64,000 nucleotides of DNA from Gelatiniphilus marinus (GCF_042678305.1 NZ_JBHUDT010000002.1), one strand, 5' to 3'. Positions 8,471-17,783 are shown, numbered from the stretch's first letter. Notes: generated from the letters alone by a model not told the origin. Numbers and translations: made by a program.

Positions 8471-8752
8471 AGCGATTTATTGTATATTAGTAATCTTACT
8501 AGAGTTCGATACAGGAAATTTGTTTTTAAAGTTGATGTACCAATAAAATCAATACTTTTTAGCTTGTGCATTGGTTGAAAAGAAAATTTATTTTCTTAAA
8601 AAGCGCCTAGTTAGGCAAGCCAAAAGCCTTATAATTTTTAGAATCTAAATTAGGTTTCTAATGCGCTGAACCAGACATGTAAACCTAATGATTTGAAATT
8701 TAAAAATCATACAAATCAACTCTGGCTTACTTTAATCTAACAGGTTTTTAAT

Positions 8753-9631
8753 ATGCCATATTGGTTGCACATACTTGTAATTGTATTGTTAATTTACATA
8801 GCTATAAGTTTTGCCTTGTACTATTTGCAGGATTATATGTTGTTTAAACCTGAAAAACTTCCCCAAAATTTTCAGTTTAATTACGATAACCAGGATTTTC
8901 AAGAACACAACCTTATAACCCGCGATGGTGCCGTAATAAACGGCATTCTGTTTAAACCCAAGGGCAAACCAAAAGGCATAGTTTTGTACCTAAAAGGAAA
9001 CTCTAAAAGCATAAAGGGCTGGGGCAAATTCGCAATAGATTTTACACGGCACAACTACAATGTACTTATGGTCGATTATCGCGGTTTCGGAAAGAGTACG
9101 GGCAGACGCTCGCAAAAAGCCATAAAGCGCGATTTACAAAAAGTATATAATAAAATAAAAGAACGCACAACAGAAGATCATATTATCCTCTACGGCCGTT
9201 CGTTAGGCTCCGGTTTTGCGGCAAAACTGGCCTCAATGAACAACCCCAAAATGCTTATTTTGGATGCACCATATTACAGTTTAACCAAAGTTACAGCAAG
9301 ATACGCACCCTTTATGCCCCTAAGTATTTTAATTAAATACCCTTTGCCAACTTACAAATGGCTAAAATATGTGCAATGCCCCATCCACATAATACATGGT
9401 ACAAACGATACGTTAATCCCTTATAAAACCAGTGTAAAGCTATCGCAAGTAAAACCTAAATTAACCAAGTTGCACACGGTAATTGGTGGCGGGCATAAAA
9501 ACTTAAATACCTTTGAATCTTATCATGAAATGATTCACGACATACTAAACCAAAAACCAACCAACATCGATTTATCAACCACAAGTATTAATGTTAAGCA
9601 CAGCTCGAAACCCAATAAAGCAAAAACTTAA
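8753..9631 (+). CDS. Membrane-anchored alpha/beta hydrolase with altered oxyanion motif
   Basis: This 292-residue protein has an N-terminal membrane helix (residues 4-26) and an alpha/beta hydrolase domain of the BEM46/ABHD17 type. The nucleophile elbow GRSLGSG places Ser150, and the acid and base are likely D219 (HGTNDTLIP) and H248 (GGGHKNL). The usual HGN motif after strand 3 is replaced by K81-G82-N, whereas the neighbouring paralogue keeps HGNAGN. The basic C-terminal tail overlaps the start of the next gene by 41 bp. Substrate is unknown; esters or thioesters at the membrane are typical for the family. Confidence 0.82.
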   Translation: MPYWLHILVIVLLIYIAISFALYYLQDYMLFKPEKLPQNFQFNYDNQDFQEHNLITRDGAVINGILFKPKGKPKGIVLYLKGNSKSIKGWGKFAIDFTRHNYNVLMVDYRGFGKSTGRRSQKAIKRDLQKVYNKIKERTTEDHIILYGRSLGSGFAAKLASMNNPKMLILDAPYYSLTKVTARYAPFMPLSILIKYPLPTYKWLKYVQCPIHIIHGTNDTLIPYKTSVKLSQVKPKLTKLHTVIGGGHKNLNTFESYHEMIHDILNQKPTNIDLSTTSINVKHSSKPNKAKT

Positions 9632-10412
9632 AAAAGCCTTACTAATCCTTTTAAGCATCTATATTATGGCAGTTTCTTTGTTATATTTTTTACAAGAGAA
9701 AATGCTGTTTTTCCCAACGGTTTTAGAGCAGGGTTATCAATATCGGTTTTCAAAACCTTTTGAAGAGTTATTTTTGAAGACTGATAACGATGCGGTTATA
9801 AACGCCATCCATTTTAAAGCCGAAAACCCAAAAGGCGTCATTTTGTATTTCCATGGAAACGCGGGCAATCTATCGCGTTGGGGATTAGTAACCGAATATT
9901 TTGTTGAAAAGCAATACGACGTGTTGATTATGGATTACCGAACCTACGGAAAAAGCACAGGGAAATTAAGCGAAAAAGCATTGTACACCGATGCACAGTT
10001 TTGTTACGATTATTTAAAAGCACACTATCCTGAAAACGGTATTACGCTCTACGGCAGATCTTTAGGCACGGGAATAGCAGCGTATTTGGCGTTTAAAAAC
10101 AAGCCCAAACAACTTGTCTTAGAAACCCCGTATTACAGCATTACCGATGTGGCTAAAACCAGGTTCCCGATGTTGCCCGTTGAAACCCTGTTAAAATACA
10201 AACTGCCAACTCATCAATACCTTGAGGGAGTAAGCTGCCCGATTACCATATTCCATGGAACTCAAGATAGGGTTGTGCCAATGGATTCTGCCAAAAAACT
10301 CCTGAACTTGAATATGGAAAACTTAAATTTTGTAACCATAGATGGCGGAAACCATGGCGATTTGATTAATTACGATTTGTACCATAGGGAAATAAAAAAA
10401 ATACTTCCGTAG
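9591..10412 (+). CDS. Membrane-anchored alpha/beta hydrolase (tandem paralogue)
   Basis: This 273-residue BEM46/ABHD17-like hydrolase has an N-terminal anchor (residues 15-34), an intact oxyanion motif YFHGNAGN (H88-G89), nucleophile elbow GRSLGTG (Ser157), acid HGTQDRVVP and base GGNHGDL. It is clearly homologous to the preceding gene along its whole length (shared DYR-YGKSTG, APYYS/TPYYS and YPLPT/YKLPT segments), so the pair arose by tandem duplication. The start at 9591 overlaps the upstream gene by 41 bp, which suggests translational coupling. Substrate is unknown. Confidence 0.85.
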   Translation: MLSTARNPIKQKLKKALLILLSIYIMAVSLLYFLQEKMLFFPTVLEQGYQYRFSKPFEELFLKTDNDAVINAIHFKAENPKGVILYFHGNAGNLSRWGLVTEYFVEKQYDVLIMDYRTYGKSTGKLSEKALYTDAQFCYDYLKAHYPENGITLYGRSLGTGIAAYLAFKNKPKQLVLETPYYSITDVAKTRFPMLPVETLLKYKLPTHQYLEGVSCPITIFHGTQDRVVPMDSAKKLLNLNMENLNFVTIDGGNHGDLINYDLYHREIKKILP

Positions 10413-10750
10413 AGCTTCAGTCATTTAAAAACCTTTCCGTATTCATAACAAAGCTAACATACATTAAAGCAGAAATAAAGTAGAAAGTGGTTAACCGATT
10501 TTAATCTGATAATGCTCAAGGTACAAATAAGTTGAATGTACTCGAATCGGCTCAATTTTGAGCAAATATACAATGGGTTTCTCTTAAAAATTTTAACATG
10601 CTAATAATCGTTTCTTAAAGAAAACACAAAACTCCAATATAAGCGTTAAACATTTCTAAACAAGTATGGTTTAACGCCTAATTTATCGTCTATTTGTAAA
10701 GTATTTGGTTAATAAACTAAATTATAAATAGTTAGTTAAGTTTGGTTAGT
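10413..10750. other. Intergenic stretch without a recognisable gene
   Basis: No reading frame here looks coding. An inverted repeat GCGTTAAAC (10643-10651)/GTTTAACGC (10669-10677) with a 17-nt loop could form a hairpin, but no T-tract follows. A TATATTTG box reads on the minus strand at 10570-10563 but lacks a TTG at the right distance. Confidence 0.5.
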
Positions 10751-10785
10751 AAAAAAGCCGGTAATTATAATTGCCGGCTTTTTTT
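10751..10785. terminator. Terminator downstream of the acyl-CoA dehydrogenase
   Basis: The stem AAAAAAGCCGG/CCGGCTTTTTT is extended inward by AATT/AATT and has T-tracts on both strands. It lies directly behind the stop of the minus-strand acyl-CoA dehydrogenase gene. Confidence 0.8.
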
Positions 10786-10790
10786 GTTTG

Positions 10791-11957
10791 CTAAGTTGCT
10801 GGTTTGTATTCTTTTTTGTCTATGATGATTTTTGCCAATATTTCGCGTAAAATCTCAGATGTTCCGCCACCTATTGGTCCTAATCGGCTATCGCGTAGCA
10901 GTCTTGCCATGGGGTAATCTTCAATATAACCGTAGCCTCCTAAAAACTGGAGGCACTGGTAAATTACCTCGTCTGCCATTTTAGTAGATTTTAGCTTAGA
11001 CATGGTAGCTTCTTTTACTACGTATTCGCCTTTATTTAACCTGTAAGCTATTGCATAGTTAAAGGTTTTACAGATTTCCATATCGGTATAAAGATCGGCA
11101 AGGGTATGGCGCAAAGCCTGAAACTTATCTATGGTTTTCCCAAATGCCATACGTTCAGACATGTATTGCAATGCATACTCTAAAGCATATTCTGCTCGGG
11201 CATGAGCGTTAACCCCCATAATTAAGCGCTCCAAAGAAAAGTGCTGCATAATGTAAGGAAACCCTTTGTTTTCTTCGCCCAATAAATGAGTTTCCGGAAT
11301 TTTAACATTATCGAATGCAATTTCTCCGGTATCTGATGCGCGCCAGCCCAACTTATCTAATTTGGTTGCCGTAATGCCAGCACTTGCTCTGTCGATAACA
11401 AACATGCTTATGCCCTTGTTGCCTAATTCTGGTTTTGTTTTGGCTGCTACCACCAAATAGTCGCTTGTAACGCCATTGGTTATAAAGGTTTTAGAGCCGT
11501 TTATAATATAATGGTCTCCACTTTTTACGGCAGTGGTACGCATGCCTGCTACATCGCTACCGCCAAAGGGTTCGGTAATGCAAAGGCAACCTATTTTATG
11601 GCCTGTTATACTTGGTGTTAAATAGTGCTCCTTTATTTGTTGGCTGCCTTGGGCATTAAGGTGCGTCATTGCTAAGTAGCAGTGTGCCCAAATAGCTGCA
11701 GCAAAACCGCCGGAGTTTATTTTTTGAAGTTCTTCTAGAAGAATAACGGTATAGAAAAGGTCTAGGTCCAATCCGCCATAAGCTTCGGGGTAATTGATGC
11801 CAAAGAACCCCATGCTGCCCATTTTTTTCCAAATGAAACGTTCAATATGTCCGTCGTTTTCCCATTTGTTAATATGCGGAACAACTTCTTTGTTTAAAAA
11901 CTCTTGTAAACTTTTTCTAAAAAGCTGGTGCTCTTCGGTGAAGTACATTGTATTCAT
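10791..11957 (-). CDS. Acyl-CoA dehydrogenase (isovaleryl/long-chain-type active site)
   Basis: This 388-residue flavoenzyme oxidises acyl-CoA to enoyl-CoA and passes electrons to ETF. FAD- and substrate-binding segments are visible: ITEPFGGSDVAGMRT (residues 127-141), TFITNG (157-162) and YGYIEDYPMARLLRD. The position that carries the catalytic Glu in short- and medium-chain enzymes reads IGGGTSE, so Glu is replaced by Gly. E260, 11 residues before AFGKTI, occupies the alternative base position used by isovaleryl- and long-chain enzymes. The start ATG overlaps the stop of the HhH gene (ATGA). Substrate is probably branched- or long-chain acyl-CoA. Confidence 0.9.
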   Translation of the reverse strand: MNTMYFTEEHQLFRKSLQEFLNKEVVPHINKWENDGHIERFIWKKMGSMGFFGINYPEAYGGLDLDLFYTVILLEELQKINSGGFAAAIWAHCYLAMTHLNAQGSQQIKEHYLTPSITGHKIGCLCITEPFGGSDVAGMRTTAVKSGDHYIINGSKTFITNGVTSDYLVVAAKTKPELGNKGISMFVIDRASAGITATKLDKLGWRASDTGEIAFDNVKIPETHLLGEENKGFPYIMQHFSLERLIMGVNAHARAEYALEYALQYMSERMAFGKTIDKFQALRHTLADLYTDMEICKTFNYAIAYRLNKGEYVVKEATMSKLKSTKMADEVIYQCLQFLGGYGYIEDYPMARLLRDSRLGPIGGGTSEILREILAKIIIDKKEYKPAT

Positions 11958-12832
11958 TCTTTTTCTTTTTCAAGCAGCAAATATAATTTAATTATCTCTA
12001 ATTTATTTACTGGGAAGTCCTTTACTTTTGTTAATTCATCCAACGTTTTGTAGCCGTCTCTTAATTTTCTTTGCTCAACGATTTGGTGCGCTAGATCGTA
12101 ATCGATGTGCTGTATGTTAACAAGATCTTCTATTTCGGCTTTGTTTATATTTATTTTTTTGATTTTTCTTGGAGTTTTTACTGTAAACTGATTTGTTATT
12201 TTTTCAATAACTTCCGGGGATAGCCCATAAACATCTTGTAGTTGTATGTCTGCAATAAAGCCTCCTGAAAATTTATTTCTAAATTTAACGATACGCTCTG
12301 AATAATACTCGCCAATGCCATTTATTTTCTGCAATTGTTTTGCCGTTGCAGTATTTAAATCTTGTTTTTGGGCATAGGTTTTTACTGTGTTATTGTAAAT
12401 TGTGGTATTTTTTTTTGGTTTTGTACTTGTTACCCAATCAGGAAATTTAAAATAGGGCGATAAGATATTTAAAAGTGAATCTGATACTTGGGTAACTTCT
12501 TGGAATTCTTTGGTAGAATTAATCCATTTGTTTTGTTTTCTGAAGCTGTGCAATCTATCGATTTCTTTATTAGACATGCCTAACAAAGCGCCTTTGTAAT
12601 CTGTTATGTAATTGGGGTTAAATGGATAGGTTTTTGGTTTTCGTTCTTCAAGTTCAATAAGTTTAAGCGAATCGATTTCTTTTTGGAACTTTGCTAGTTC
12701 TTCTTTGTTTGTTTTTATGTTTTTAGGGCCTTGTTCGACAAAAAAATAAAGGCACTGTAGTGCTATTATCGATAATATCAATAAAAAAATCCCATTTCGT
12801 TGCTGTTTGGAAAACGTGAAATGGGATTTCAT
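11954..12832 (-). CDS. Membrane-anchored helix-hairpin-helix protein (ComEA-like)
   Basis: This 292-residue protein has an N-terminal transmembrane helix (residues 13-31) and two or three helix-hairpin-helix modules. One is around LNTATAKQLQKINGIGEYYSERIVKFR (about 155-185), another around ININKAEIEDLVNIQHIDYDLAHQIVEQR near the C-terminus, and an earlier degenerate one precedes them. HhH repeats bind DNA non-specifically, and ComEA-type proteins take up DNA at the membrane. In Bacteroidota such proteins are frequent and not always linked to competence. It is followed by an ATGA overlap with the acyl-CoA dehydrogenase, and the symporter stop lies 17 bp upstream. Confidence 0.8.
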   Translation of the reverse strand: MKSHFTFSKQQRNGIFLLILSIIALQCLYFFVEQGPKNIKTNKEELAKFQKEIDSLKLIELEERKPKTYPFNPNYITDYKGALLGMSNKEIDRLHSFRKQNKWINSTKEFQEVTQVSDSLLNILSPYFKFPDWVTSTKPKKNTTIYNNTVKTYAQKQDLNTATAKQLQKINGIGEYYSERIVKFRNKFSGGFIADIQLQDVYGLSPEVIEKITNQFTVKTPRKIKKININKAEIEDLVNIQHIDYDLAHQIVEQRKLRDGYKTLDELTKVKDFPVNKLEIIKLYLLLEKEKE

Positions 12833-12849
12833 GGTATTGTTTTTTTTAA

Positions 12850-14490
12850 TTATTTTTTATTCGCTTTTATAGCGTTTACATACTTTTTCATTTCTTCTTT
12901 TACTTTGGGGAACAAGAAGAAGAGCCCAATCATATTGGGGAAAACCAATGCTAAAATCATGGCGTCAGAGAATTTTATTACAGCATTTAATGTGGTTGAT
13001 GCGCCTATAATTACAAATATTAAAAATAAAATTTTATAAGTTAAATCTGCAGCTTTTCCTCTACCAAATAAAAATTTCCAAGATTGCAATCCGTAATACG
13101 ACCACGAGATCATGGTTGAGAAGGCAAATAAAATAATGGCCACGGTAAGCACATAGGAAAAGTGTGGGATTACGGCATCAAAAGCTCTAGAGGTAAGCTC
13201 TACGCCTCCAACGGCTTTTCCGGTTTCGTTTAAAATAACATTGCCCGAGCCGTCTCCGCCGTAAGTAAAAGCGGCTTGCACCATAGAGGTGTCGCTCATG
13301 TTAAAAAAGATGATTACCAAGGCGGTCATGGTACAAATAATTACGGTATCTATAAACGGCTCTAAAAGTGCTACAACACCTTCTGATGCTGGGTATTTGG
13401 TTTTTACAGCAGAATGCGCAATGGCAGCAGAACCTGCACCGGCCTCGTTTGAAAAAGCAGCACGTTGAAAACCAACAATTAAAACTCCCAAGGCGCCTCC
13501 TAATCCTGCTATGGGCGTAAAGGCACCTTCAAAAATCAAGGCAAAAGCATCGTCTATAAATTTGTAGTTAGAACCAATAATTACCAAAGCTGCCAGTACA
13601 TAAATACCGGCCATAAAGGGTACTATTTTTTCGGTTACGTTGGCTATTCTTTTTATGCCGCCAATAATTACAATGGCAACTATTATAGCAATTACCAGTC
13701 CAATCCAAAATCCAGATGTTTCAAAGTTCCACCCAACTAAATCTGATAGTTGTTGAGCGGCCTGGTTAGACTGGAATGCATTGCCGCCGCCAAACGATGC
13801 ACCAACACAAAGTATGGCAAACAGTACAGCCAGAATTTTTCCTATAGTATTAAAGCCACGTTCTTTTAATCCTTTTGACAGGTAGTACATTGGGCCGCCA
13901 TAAACGGTGCCGTCTTGTCCTACATCTCTATATTTTACGCCCAGGGTGCATTCAACAAATTTTGTGGACATGCCTATCAATCCGCAGACTACCATCCAGA
14001 AGGTTGCTCCAGGCCCACCAATGGCAATGGCCACGGCAACACCAGCAATATTTCCTAAGCCAACGGTACCGGAAACTGCAGTTGCCAAAGCTTGAAAATG
14101 GCTTACTTCGCCTTCTTTACTTTCGTCGCGTATGGTATCTGGCAAATCGCCATCAACAATGTTTACGGCCACTTTTTCTTCTGCATGGTGACCGCCCTCA
14201 ACATCGTCATACTTGCCGCGAACCGTATTGATGGCCAATGGGAATCTTCTAATATTGGGAAAACCAAAGTATATTGTGAAGAAGGTAGCTCCTAAAACCA
14301 ATAAAATAACCACAACAGGCACATTGTATTCGCCTATGCTTATTGGTGATAATACAAAGCCTTCCCACCAGTCTGCAACTGGCTGAAAGGCTTTGTCTAT
14401 GCGTTGCCCAAAGCTTAGTTTGGTGGTTTCTTGTGCGTATGTTATAATGGGTATTAATAATGTGGTAATAGAAAGAAGATATTTCTTCAT
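12850..14490 (-). CDS. Alanine/glycine:cation symporter (AGCS family)
   Basis: This 546-residue inner-membrane protein has about ten transmembrane helices. Family landmarks are visible: SHFQALATAVSGTVGLGNIAGVA near residue 130, GGPGATFWM, and the C-terminal EAGAGSAAIAHSA segment near 350. It imports alanine or glycine with Na+ or H+. The N-terminus resembles a signal peptide (MKKYLLSITTLLIPIITYAQ) ahead of an extracytoplasmic segment, a common feature of flavobacterial members. The HhH gene follows after 17 bp, so co-transcription is likely, but a functional link is not evident. Confidence 0.92.
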   Translation of the reverse strand: MKKYLLSITTLLIPIITYAQETTKLSFGQRIDKAFQPVADWWEGFVLSPISIGEYNVPVVVILLVLGATFFTIYFGFPNIRRFPLAINTVRGKYDDVEGGHHAEEKVAVNIVDGDLPDTIRDESKEGEVSHFQALATAVSGTVGLGNIAGVAVAIAIGGPGATFWMVVCGLIGMSTKFVECTLGVKYRDVGQDGTVYGGPMYYLSKGLKERGFNTIGKILAVLFAILCVGASFGGGNAFQSNQAAQQLSDLVGWNFETSGFWIGLVIAIIVAIVIIGGIKRIANVTEKIVPFMAGIYVLAALVIIGSNYKFIDDAFALIFEGAFTPIAGLGGALGVLIVGFQRAAFSNEAGAGSAAIAHSAVKTKYPASEGVVALLEPFIDTVIICTMTALVIIFFNMSDTSMVQAAFTYGGDGSGNVILNETGKAVGGVELTSRAFDAVIPHFSYVLTVAIILFAFSTMISWSYYGLQSWKFLFGRGKAADLTYKILFLIFVIIGASTTLNAVIKFSDAMILALVFPNMIGLFFLFPKVKEEMKKYVNAIKANKK

Positions 14491-14755
14491 AATTATTTTT
14501 TGTTAGTTAATTTTAGTTAAAAAAATAGCTGCTTTTAAGGTTTTGCTTCTGGAACAATCACAGTAAAATTCACTTTTAAGGTTTAATTTTCAGAAAAAAC
14601 ATACCGAGGACAAGGCTTTGGTTGTTTTTTTGGTATTTATGAAAAACCCATTAATTTATTTTACGGTAATTTCAAACAATAAATGGTGTTAAAGCTAGCA
14701 AGATGCTAAAAATATTTGGTTTTTTAAAACAAATGCTTGTTAAAATACCAATGCT

Positions 14756-15769
14756 TTAGCTTATATTGTATATTGTGTTAAGGGCTTGTATTTGCTCTGG
14801 GCGGCCTAAAACAATGATTTTGGAATTTGGTGCCAATTTTAAATCGGCTTCGGGGTTTACCAGATATTCGCCGTTTTCGTCTTTGTAGCCAATAACGTTG
14901 CACCCTGTTTTTTTTCTGAGATCCAAATCTTTTATGGTTTTAATTTCTTTGGTAAGTTTGTCTATGGCTATCTCTTCAATATTAATGTTGGATTTGCCAA
15001 CAATAGAAAGGTTGTCAACAAATTCCATTAGGCCAGGAACCACTACTAAAGACGCCATATGGTCGCCACCAATTTTATCGGGTAATATAACATTGTTGGC
15101 ACCGGCAAGTTTAAGTTTTTTATAAGAAGTGTCTTGCGATGCACGGCTTATAATGTTAATGTTTTTGTTTATTTGTCTAGCAGAAAGTACGATAAATAAA
15201 TTATCGGCATCGCTTGGTAATGCCGATATTAGGCAAGATGCTCTTTCTATACCGGCTTTTAGCAGGGTTTCGTCGTCGCTTGCATTGCCTAAAACAAAAG
15301 GCATTTGCTCGCTTTCGATTTTATTAACAAGGTCTTGGTTTTTTTCGATAATAACAAAGGGTTTGTTGTAAGCTAATAATTTGTTTGCGGCCTGTCTGCC
15401 ATTTCTTCCGTAGCCGCAAATAATAATGTGGTTTTTTAGGCTATCGATTTGTTTTTGCATCTTTTTTCGTTTTAATTCTTCAAAATTATTCTTGCTCAAA
15501 ATATATTCGGTAATTACAGACAGTGCATATCCCAGAATAAAAACACTGGTTAATATTAATGAGATGGTAAAAATTTTAGTGGCATCGTCTAACGGATGCA
15601 CTTCTTTAAAACCAACCGTGGTAATGGTTATTACGGTCATGTAAAGGGCGTCAATCCAGGTATAGTTAGACATCGATTTAAAACCGACAACACCAATAAA
15701 CAATAAAAGAACCAGCAGTATAATTGCCGTGTATATTTTGGTTCTAAAGATTTTTATCAAAGAATTCAT
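14756..15769 (-). CDS. Two-TM potassium channel with RCK (TrkA-N/TrkA-C) domains
   Basis: This 337-residue protein has helices at about residues 13-31 and 70-92 flanking a pore loop with filter TVGFKE (51-56). The canonical K+ filter is TVGYGD. A TrkA-N Rossmann domain follows (IICGYGRNGRQAANKL, about 115-130), binding NAD or another nucleotide, and then a TrkA-C ligand domain (about 255-335). Family members control K+ flux in response to cytoplasmic ligands. The start overlaps the PspC gene by 4 bp (ATGA), so both are translated from one message. The filter substitution leaves ion selectivity uncertain. Confidence 0.87.
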   Translation of the reverse strand: MNSLIKIFRTKIYTAIILLVLLLFIGVVGFKSMSNYTWIDALYMTVITITTVGFKEVHPLDDATKIFTISLILTSVFILGYALSVITEYILSKNNFEELKRKKMQKQIDSLKNHIIICGYGRNGRQAANKLLAYNKPFVIIEKNQDLVNKIESEQMPFVLGNASDDETLLKAGIERASCLISALPSDADNLFIVLSARQINKNINIISRASQDTSYKKLKLAGANNVILPDKIGGDHMASLVVVPGLMEFVDNLSIVGKSNINIEEIAIDKLTKEIKTIKDLDLRKKTGCNVIGYKDENGEYLVNPEADLKLAPNSKIIVLGRPEQIQALNTIYNIS

Positions 15770-15993
15770 AAATCGAAAACCGATGAGCGTTTGGTATAAA
15801 TTAAGTCTTTAATACGCATCCAAAAGGCCAAAAACAAGTAGAGCGCAAAGCCAAAGCCCACAGTTACAAAAGTAAGGTACATAAAGGTGGTGCGCACTAT
15901 TTTTGCCCTTATACCAAATCTGTCTGCAATGCGTTGGCACACATAATATCCGTGCTTTTGAAAAAACAGTAGTGGTTTGTAGATTTTGTTCAT
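15766..15993 (-). CDS. Short PspC-domain membrane protein
   Basis: This 75-residue protein contains a compact PspC-like domain: YYVCQRIADRFGIRAKIVRTTF at about residues 16-37, followed by a hydrophobic helix GFGFALYLFLAFWMRIK. Related domains occur in envelope-stress proteins. The ATG at 15993 fits family starts; a frame five codons longer begins at 16008. It overlaps the K+ channel gene by four bases, implying coupled translation and a possible role in channel regulation or membrane stress, which is inference only. Confidence 0.75.
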   Translation of the reverse strand: MNKIYKPLLFFQKHGYYVCQRIADRFGIRAKIVRTTFMYLTFVTVGFGFALYLFLAFWMRIKDLIYTKRSSVFDL

Positions 15994-16029
15994 GCTGCAA
16001 TTTAACACATACTTTTATAGTTTAAAAGT

Positions 16030-17301
16030 TTATTTTTTTAATAACGTATTGCCTATGGCACATTGCAAGCATTTGTTTTTGTTGCAATATGCGCTTTTTA
16101 GTTCTAGTAAACCTTGGGATTGTAAGGCCGAAGTTGTTGTTTGTTTTAGCGTATTGAATTTTTCGATAATGCTGTTTTTTTCTGATGCTATGCACTGCAT
16201 CAAAGCTACAACATGGTCTTCAATGGGTTTGCCTTGGTACTTGGCGTAAGCGAATTTTATGGGGATTATGGTATTTATCATCAATAAATCCACAAAGGCT
16301 TTTGTTAGTTGTTTTTTCGATTTTTTCGAAGCTTTGCCAAAGCTGTAATGTGTTGCCCAATACGGAGATGTTTCTACCGTAAAAAGCTCGTAAAATTCTT
16401 CAATGTTATTGGTTTGGTTTAGTTTTGAAAACAAATTATGCTCTTTGCTGTATAGGCTTGCCAACTGTGATAAGCGAATGGTAGGGAAGTTTGGGGGGCG
16501 CAATCTAAAGAACAGAACTGGTGTATTGGTATTACTGTTTAGTGCAAATTTTTGTTTTAAAAATTGGTAGGTTTTAACCAAACTTTGGAAATGTGCATCT
16601 TGGGTGTCTGAATTCAATAAATTGGCCTGCCCAAAAAATAAAGCCTCTAAATGGGTTTGGTTGTTTTGCAGTTTTCTAACAATTGAAAAATCCATAGAGT
16701 TTGCAACGCTTAAAAAAGCATCGCCGTTTACTTTAAGCCCAAAATTTTTAGCTAGCATTTTAAACAAAGCCGCTTCCCAATTGTTTTTTGATGTTTTTAA
16801 TAGTTGGTTAATGTCTTTGGCTTTACGCTCTAAACGTTCAAAATACAGGCGTTCTAACCAGTTTTGTATTGTAAAATCATCAATAGTTTTAAAATCATGT
16901 TCGCAATTAATCCACTTTGTGCTTCTGTAAAATAACTTATGATAGTTTTTTAATGCTGTTTTTTCTACAAAGTGTTTTATTTCTAAAGTGGGTATAGCAG
17001 TTTGGTCTTTACGGTAAATGTTGGTGTCGTGTTCCCAGACTACGTGTAGTATAACATTATCGTATGCCATATCTTGTTCGTGATTGTGCAAAAACCAATC
17101 TGAAGATTTTATATGAATCTCTACATTTCCCGCCCAAAGTTGGTTGTTAATTTTTAGCTGCGCATTAAAAAAATCGGGACCAGAATTTGTATTGTGTTGC
17201 CCTACAGAAACTATTGTAATTGTTTCTCCAGCTGTTGTTTTTAAATTTGCTGTATTGAATTTTTGGTGTTGCCAGATGTAATGTAGAAAATCTTCTTTCA
17301 T
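16030..17301 (-). CDS. DUF2851 family protein
   Basis: This 423-residue soluble protein matches the Bacteroidota-specific DUF2851 family. The N-terminus MKEDFLHYIWQHQKF, then GPDFFNAQLKIN and GNVEIHIKSSDWFLHNH within the first 90 residues, are characteristic. The fold near residues 40-110 (DFFNA, EIHIKSSDW, HVVWEHD) recalls PD-(D/E)xK nuclease-like patterns, but I cannot confirm a catalytic site. The C-terminus has clustered cysteines (C-x4-C-x2-C in AYCNKNKCLQC), which may bind metal. Function is unknown. It is divergent from the DUF2721 gene. Confidence 0.8.
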   Translation of the reverse strand: MKEDFLHYIWQHQKFNTANLKTTAGETITIVSVGQHNTNSGPDFFNAQLKINNQLWAGNVEIHIKSSDWFLHNHEQDMAYDNVILHVVWEHDTNIYRKDQTAIPTLEIKHFVEKTALKNYHKLFYRSTKWINCEHDFKTIDDFTIQNWLERLYFERLERKAKDINQLLKTSKNNWEAALFKMLAKNFGLKVNGDAFLSVANSMDFSIVRKLQNNQTHLEALFFGQANLLNSDTQDAHFQSLVKTYQFLKQKFALNSNTNTPVLFFRLRPPNFPTIRLSQLASLYSKEHNLFSKLNQTNNIEEFYELFTVETSPYWATHYSFGKASKKSKKQLTKAFVDLLMINTIIPIKFAYAKYQGKPIEDHVVALMQCIASEKNSIIEKFNTLKQTTTSALQSQGLLELKSAYCNKNKCLQCAIGNTLLKK

Positions 17302-17381
17302 GTTGAAAGATAAAATTACAATGTAAAATAACCAAATTAAGATATGGAATTTATAATTTAGTTTTTTTTAAACCACCCATT

Positions 17382-17783
17382 ATGGAGCAACTTACCTTAA
17401 CCACGCCTGCACTTTTATTCTCTGCTATTTCGCTTATTATGTTGGCTTATACCAACAGGTTTTTGGCTTATGCAGCTATTATAAGGGATTTGCACGATAA
17501 GTACATGCAAAAAAAAGACTCTGTTTTAATCGCCCAAATAAAAAACATTAAACAGCGTTTGTACTTAACGCGCGCTATGCAAATTTTTGGCATTAGCAGC
17601 TTGTTGCTTTGTGTTTTAACCATGTTTTTAATTTACATACAGCAGTATAGAATAGCAGTTTGGGTTTTTGGTTTAGCGCTTTTGTTGCTCATTATCTCAC
17701 TTGGGCTATTAATTGTAGAAATTCAAATTTCTGTAAAAGCTCTAGAACATCATATAAGCGATATCGAGAAAAGCAAATCTTAA
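17382..17783 (+). CDS. DUF2721 family membrane protein
   Basis: This 133-residue protein has three hydrophobic helices (residues about 8-30, 68-88 and 92-115) separated by a basic amphipathic stretch (DLHDKYMQKKD). The pattern, including LTTPALLFSAISLIMLAYTNRF at the start, is that of DUF2721 membrane proteins of unknown function. It is 30 bp upstream of the CIA30 gene on the same strand and divergent from DUF2851. Confidence 0.75.
   Translation: MEQLTLTTPALLFSAISLIMLAYTNRFLAYAAIIRDLHDKYMQKKDSVLIAQIKNIKQRLYLTRAMQIFGISSLLLCVLTMFLIYIQQYRIAVWVFGLALLLLIISLGLLIVEIQISVKALEHHISDIEKSKS

Noticed and set aside
10563..10570. TATATTTG on the minus strand in the gap after the hydrolases
   Set aside because: It matches the -7 consensus but has no TTG 19 nt upstream and would transcribe only antisense to the hydrolases. 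Random occurrence is likely in AT-rich DNA.
15809..16000. Second frame overlapping the PspC gene
   Set aside because: It is a +1 shifted shadow of the PspC reading frame without a plausible protein sequence.
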